From NCBI RefSeq assembly GCF_002276045.1, contig NZ_NQMR01000075.1, forward strand, positions 1-43,428: a stretch of 43,428 nt of DNA, given 5' to 3'. The DNA is from Pseudoalteromonas sp. NBT06-2 (lineage in GTDB: Bacteria; Pseudomonadota; Gammaproteobacteria; Enterobacterales; Alteromonadaceae). The position numbers and the translations under genes are program-made. Shown here piece by piece: positions 40,748 to 43,428 of this stretch. Numbering within the stretch: the stretch's first letter is position 1; the number at the start of each line of letters is the position of its first letter. A model generated the notes under the pieces. It had not been told where the DNA came from. It made no database searches and saw only the letters and a program-made list of their open reading frames with translations.

Positions 40748-41368
40748 ATGAAGTTGTTAGTTAAGCTTAACTTTATCCTAATCAGTGTTTATATGCTGTT
40801 TTTACCTGTCGCTAATTCAGCTGAAATACAAGGGTATATTGAATTTATAAAGCTGGAGGATAATGTTGTTACTTTTAAAACAGATTCAACAGCAGCTTAT
40901 ACTCAGCCTGATTGTGCTCTAGCTGAAAATAAAGGGTTATTTACTCTAACTTTAGATACAACTATGGGGCGCGCTATGTATGCCGCTTTAATGAGTGCAT
41001 CGTCAATTAAAAAGCCTATTTTAATGAATTCAAGTGGCAGTTGCATTGAGTTACAAGGGGTTGAAACGGTAACAGGGCTCACTGTCACTGAATTAAATTT
41101 AACAGATACTCCAAGCCAATCTGCTGCAGCTAAAAGTTTAAAATTAGTTGGAAAGGCGTTTAGTTATTATGGTAGTAATGGCTACGACTGTCGCATAACT
41201 ATTAGTGCGCGCAATTCATCTGGTCAGCCTTATATATTTAATGAAAACGGTAATTGCAGATGTCGTGATAGTAAGCCAGCTCATATTAATTTAGTTGATC
41301 CACAACGAAACAGAAACGTAGGTCCAGCGGGAAATGGGACAGAAATAAGTTGTTACATTGAAGAATAA
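40748..41368 (+). CDS. Secreted protein, tandem paralog family member 3 (long form)
   Basis: This 206-residue protein has a signal peptide (MKLLVKLNFILISVYMLFLP, cleaved after NSA). The shared domain follows: FIKLEDNVVTFKT, PDCAL, GRAMYAALMSASS, SCIELQGVETV. A separate C-terminal part carries a Cys cluster (NGNCRCRDSKP). AGGAAA precedes the ATG; the gene starts 24 bases after member 2. Its C-terminal extension is not similar to that of member 1, so extensions vary while the N-terminal domain is kept. Confidence 0.75.
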   Translation: MKLLVKLNFILISVYMLFLPVANSAEIQGYIEFIKLEDNVVTFKTDSTAAYTQPDCALAENKGLFTLTLDTTMGRAMYAALMSASSIKKPILMNSSGSCIELQGVETVTGLTVTELNLTDTPSQSAAAKSLKLVGKAFSYYGSNGYDCRITISARNSSGQPYIFNENGNCRCRDSKPAHINLVDPQRNRNVGPAGNGTEISCYIEE

Positions 41369-41383
41369 ATCAAAGGATAAAAA

Positions 41384-41782
41384 ATGAAAAAAATAATGTT
41401 ATGTATCATAGGTATGTTGAGTACAATATCAAGTAGTGTTCACGCAGGTGAGAAGTTATGTAAAGGTGTGTATATAGATACAGTGGCAATTGAAGCCCGC
41501 CGTGTTGATGGTGCAAGTCAAATCGGTCAAAGTTTACTTGTCAGCTTTAAAGATGCTTCAGGGAATTTTTATAACTGCGGTGGCGCAATGGATAGATATG
41601 TATATTTAAAAGCGGCTGCCAATGAAGCTGTTTTTAATGCCATGGTATCAATGGCATTTATGGCTAAAGCTAATAATTATAAAGTTAACTTCACGATAAA
41701 TGAAGGTTCTCGCATATATAGTGCTGATGAACTCGCTTTTATTCATATAGTTGAAAATGCAGCGTTACCAAACGTAAATTAG
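41384..41782 (+). CDS. Secreted protein, possible divergent member 4 of the array
   Basis: This 132-residue protein has a signal peptide (MKKIMLCIIGMLSTISSSVH, then AG-EKLC). The shared pattern is weaker: an early Cys (KLCKG), a second Cys in FYNCGGAMDRYVYLK, and an Ala-rich helix NEAVFNAMVSMAFMAKANN followed by a strand (YKVNFTINEG). It follows member 3 by 15 bases, with AAAGGA upstream. Homology to members 1-3 is suggested by the helix-strand order and location but not proved by identity. Confidence 0.7.
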   Translation: MKKIMLCIIGMLSTISSSVHAGEKLCKGVYIDTVAIEARRVDGASQIGQSLLVSFKDASGNFYNCGGAMDRYVYLKAAANEAVFNAMVSMAFMAKANNYKVNFTINEGSRIYSADELAFIHIVENAALPNVN

Positions 41783-41846
41783 TATTTTTACTTTACTGTC
41801 ACACATGGACGTGTAAACGCCTTTTTATATAACAACTGGTTTATTT

Positions 41847-43428
41847 ATGTTTCGTACTTATATATTTCGTTCTTTATTTTTTATTTTTATTACATTATTC
41901 AGCACAGTACTTTTAGCATCTCACTCAGCTTTGCCTGTGCTAATTCACTATATATTAGAAGAGGTAGAAGTCGAATCAAACGGTAATATTTATGTTCCAA
42001 AAAAGAGTGATAGTGGTAAATACCGAATTTCTTGGCACTTCGAAGAGCAAGGCGGCGAATTTTCAGTTGAAGAACTTATTTTAGGGTCGGTTCAAGCGCA
42101 ATGGCAATCAATTTATTCGGGCACAGAAACAGAATTAGAACTAAATAAAATAACCAAGGGTTATTATAGATATAGAGTGAAGTATTGTACTGGGGATGTA
42201 TGTAGTCGCTTTTTAGTTTCGGATTATATTGAGGTTGATATCCCGCCAATCGGGCCTCGAAATGTGGTTGCAACACAAGTTGAAAAAATAAATACGGTTG
42301 TTTGGGATGCTGTTTCATTGGAGCAAGCAATTGCACCTCAATCAAAAAATATGCAACGCAATGTAGCTCAAGCAAATACGAACACGACATACCTTATTGA
42401 TGTAAGTATTAATGGCAGTAGCTTTGTTAGTTTAGATGAAACCCAGGGAACACAATATATACATAATGTTAATGATGAAAAAACACGCAGTTACCGTGTC
42501 AAAGGCTGTGATTCAGAGTATTGTACTGAACCATCACTACCGTCGGTTCCTATTGGTGGCATTAGAGCGCCAGATAGTTTTTATGGCGCATTAGATAATC
42601 AGGGTAATATTCTCTTTAATTGGCACGAGGTTGCTACTGCTTCATTCTATAAAATAGAAATCAGTATTGATGGTGGTTCATGGATTACATTAACGACAAC
42701 TGATTTGAATGAATACTTATTAGAAAATCCACCTGAAGGCGAACTAAACTTTCGTATTAGTAGTTGTACACCTAATGATTGTGAGTCATCCGCAGGGTTA
42801 TCTATCTTGTCATTTACTGTGCCAGTTTCAACTGAGTGTAAAAACTTAGTAAAAAAACTAAATGTTTATCATAATGATAGTGACTACTTCTTTGAAAATA
42901 TAAAATATGTAATCGGCATCATTCCAGGTGTTTCTCTATTCTCTATTGGGCCCAAGGAGGTGTCGATTGAACAATATTGGAAGCTCACATCTCAACAAAT
43001 GTACCTTGAAAATTCAAATGCAATAGATTTCAAGCACGCAGATGTTGTGAGTGGTGGACTATTTGGTTTTTGTAATAAAAATAAAGTAGATAACTCTGTT
43101 GATATAACTTACCGTAATATAGATAGCAGCATTTCTTTTGTTCTTAATGTGAAACCTGATGGTGATCATAAGCTGAAATTAACTTTATTGGAGCAACAAC
43201 CATTAGTGTATGCCGATACCGCAGGTAATTTATACCTTAAAATAGATAATACCTATTTAAAACTTCAAAAAGATGCTTCCAACAACTGGTCTGTAACCAC
43301 ACTTACAAGCGCAGAGTGGAATGAATTAACACTAATACCCAGTGAATTTAGTCTTGAGGTAGGTGATTTTAACAGTGATGGTTTAGATGACTTTAAGCTT
43401 ATTAGTAAAGATAAAAATGTAACATTGA
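41847..43428 (+). CDS. Large secreted protein with fibronectin-like repeats and FG-GAP motif, open at the right edge
   Basis: ATG at 41847 opens a frame that stays open for 527 codons to the end of the window. It has a signal peptide (MFRTYIFRSLFFIFITLFST, then VLLASHSA). Three repeats end in a similar Cys pair: YRVKYCTGDVCS, YRVKGCDSEYCTEP and FRISSCTPNDCESS, each preceded by Trp/Ile-rich strands (fibronectin type III-like). Near residue 510 lies GDFNSDGLDDFKLIS, an FG-GAP/VCBS calcium-binding motif. This order is known from the N-terminal parts of large SpvB/RHS-type or wall-associated proteins, so the missing part may carry YD repeats and a toxin tip. That extension is inferred. The four small secreted proteins lie just upstream on the same strand. 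Confidence 0.8.
   Translation, partial: MFRTYIFRSLFFIFITLFSTVLLASHSALPVLIHYILEEVEVESNGNIYVPKKSDSGKYRISWHFEEQGGEFSVEELILGSVQAQWQSIYSGTETELELNKITKGYYRYRVKYCTGDVCSRFLVSDYIEVDIPPIGPRNVVATQVEKINTVVWDAVSLEQAIAPQSKNMQRNVAQANTNTTYLIDVSINGSSFVSLDETQGTQYIHNVNDEKTRSYRVKGCDSEYCTEPSLPSVPIGGIRAPDSFYGALDNQGNILFNWHEVATASFYKIEISIDGGSWITLTTTDLNEYLLENPPEGELNFRISSCTPNDCESSAGLSILSFTVPVSTECKNLVKKLNVYHNDSDYFFENIKYVIGIIPGVSLFSIGPKEVSIEQYWKLTSQQMYLENSNAIDFKHADVVSGGLFGFCNKNKVDNSVDITYRNIDSSISFVLNVKPDGDHKLKLTLLEQQPLVYADTAGNLYLKIDNTYLKLQKDASNNWSVTTLTSAEWNELTLIPSEFSLEVGDFNSDGLDDFKLISKDKNVTL

Noticed and set aside
42076..42390. 104-residue minus-strand ORF
   Set aside because: It is a shadow inside the large secreted protein, whose frame shows a signal peptide and repeated domains.
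1..43428. tRNA, rRNA, CRISPR arrays and prophage structure genes
   Set aside because: I saw no cloverleaf with a T-arm consensus, no regularly spaced repeats and no phage structural or lysis genes in the window.

Overview
The window looks like a stretch of chromosome from an AT-rich marine gammaproteobacterium, most likely of the Alteromonadales (Colwellia or Pseudoalteromonas type). The grounds are low GC, a large TonB-dependent receptor, the yjeH and sutR/ydcO gene pairs, and REP-associated transposase and MITE debris. This placement is inferred from gene content, not from a marker gene.

Region 1 (about 0.36-17.6 kb, almost all on the minus strand) is a catabolic cluster. It holds a MalT/AlkS-type (LAL) regulator, a fused rubredoxin-rubredoxin reductase, and a Zn alcohol dehydrogenase of the aryl/allyl alcohol class. 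An operon follows with MFE-2-type SDR, SCP2-type thiolase, two MaoC/hotdog subunits and an LCAD-like acyl-CoA dehydrogenase. A second operon holds an acyl-CoA synthetase, a PaaG-like crotonase and a wrecked YdiI-type thioesterase. A TonB receptor with a structured leader closes the cluster. The enzymes describe a route of oxidation, CoA activation and peroxisome-like beta-oxidation through (R)-3-hydroxyacyl-CoA, as used for branched or cyclic acyl chains. No oxygenase is present in the window. Five copies of an 18-bp palindrome (consensus AACMAACTTTCGTTGGTT) lie 160-220 bp upstream of the transcription units and look like the operators of this regulon. A plus-strand gene downstream of one of them has been destroyed by a TA-inserting MITE and a frameshift.

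Region 2 (18.4-31.2 kb) is ordinary chromosome: a membrane SpoIIE-type phosphatase, YqhA, a DMT exporter with a divergent LysR regulator, a small outer-membrane barrel, a DsbA-like lipoprotein, a lipoate ligase-like protein, YjeH with a divergent Lrp-type regulator, a BenE transporter with a divergent SutR-type regulator, and an HxlR regulator with a divergent YciI-like protein. Decayed fragments of a bestrophin and of a sensor kinase sit between them. A perfect 68-bp palindrome separates the DsbA and lipoate ligase genes.

Region 3 (31.2-36.7 kb) is an 811-bp RAYT (REP-associated transposase) element followed at once by a tight operon: glutamine synthetase-like ligase, aldehyde dehydrogenase, Fe-type alcohol dehydrogenase and class I glutamine amidotransferase. 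This fits a gamma-glutamylation pathway, possibly for an amino alcohol.

Region 4 (37.0-43.4 kb) starts with a dead IS110/IS1111-type element carrying a nested MITE. Then comes an array of small secreted paralogous proteins (three clear members, one relative, one decayed copy), which leads into the 5' part of a large secreted protein with fibronectin-like repeats and an FG-GAP motif. That gene runs off the right edge.
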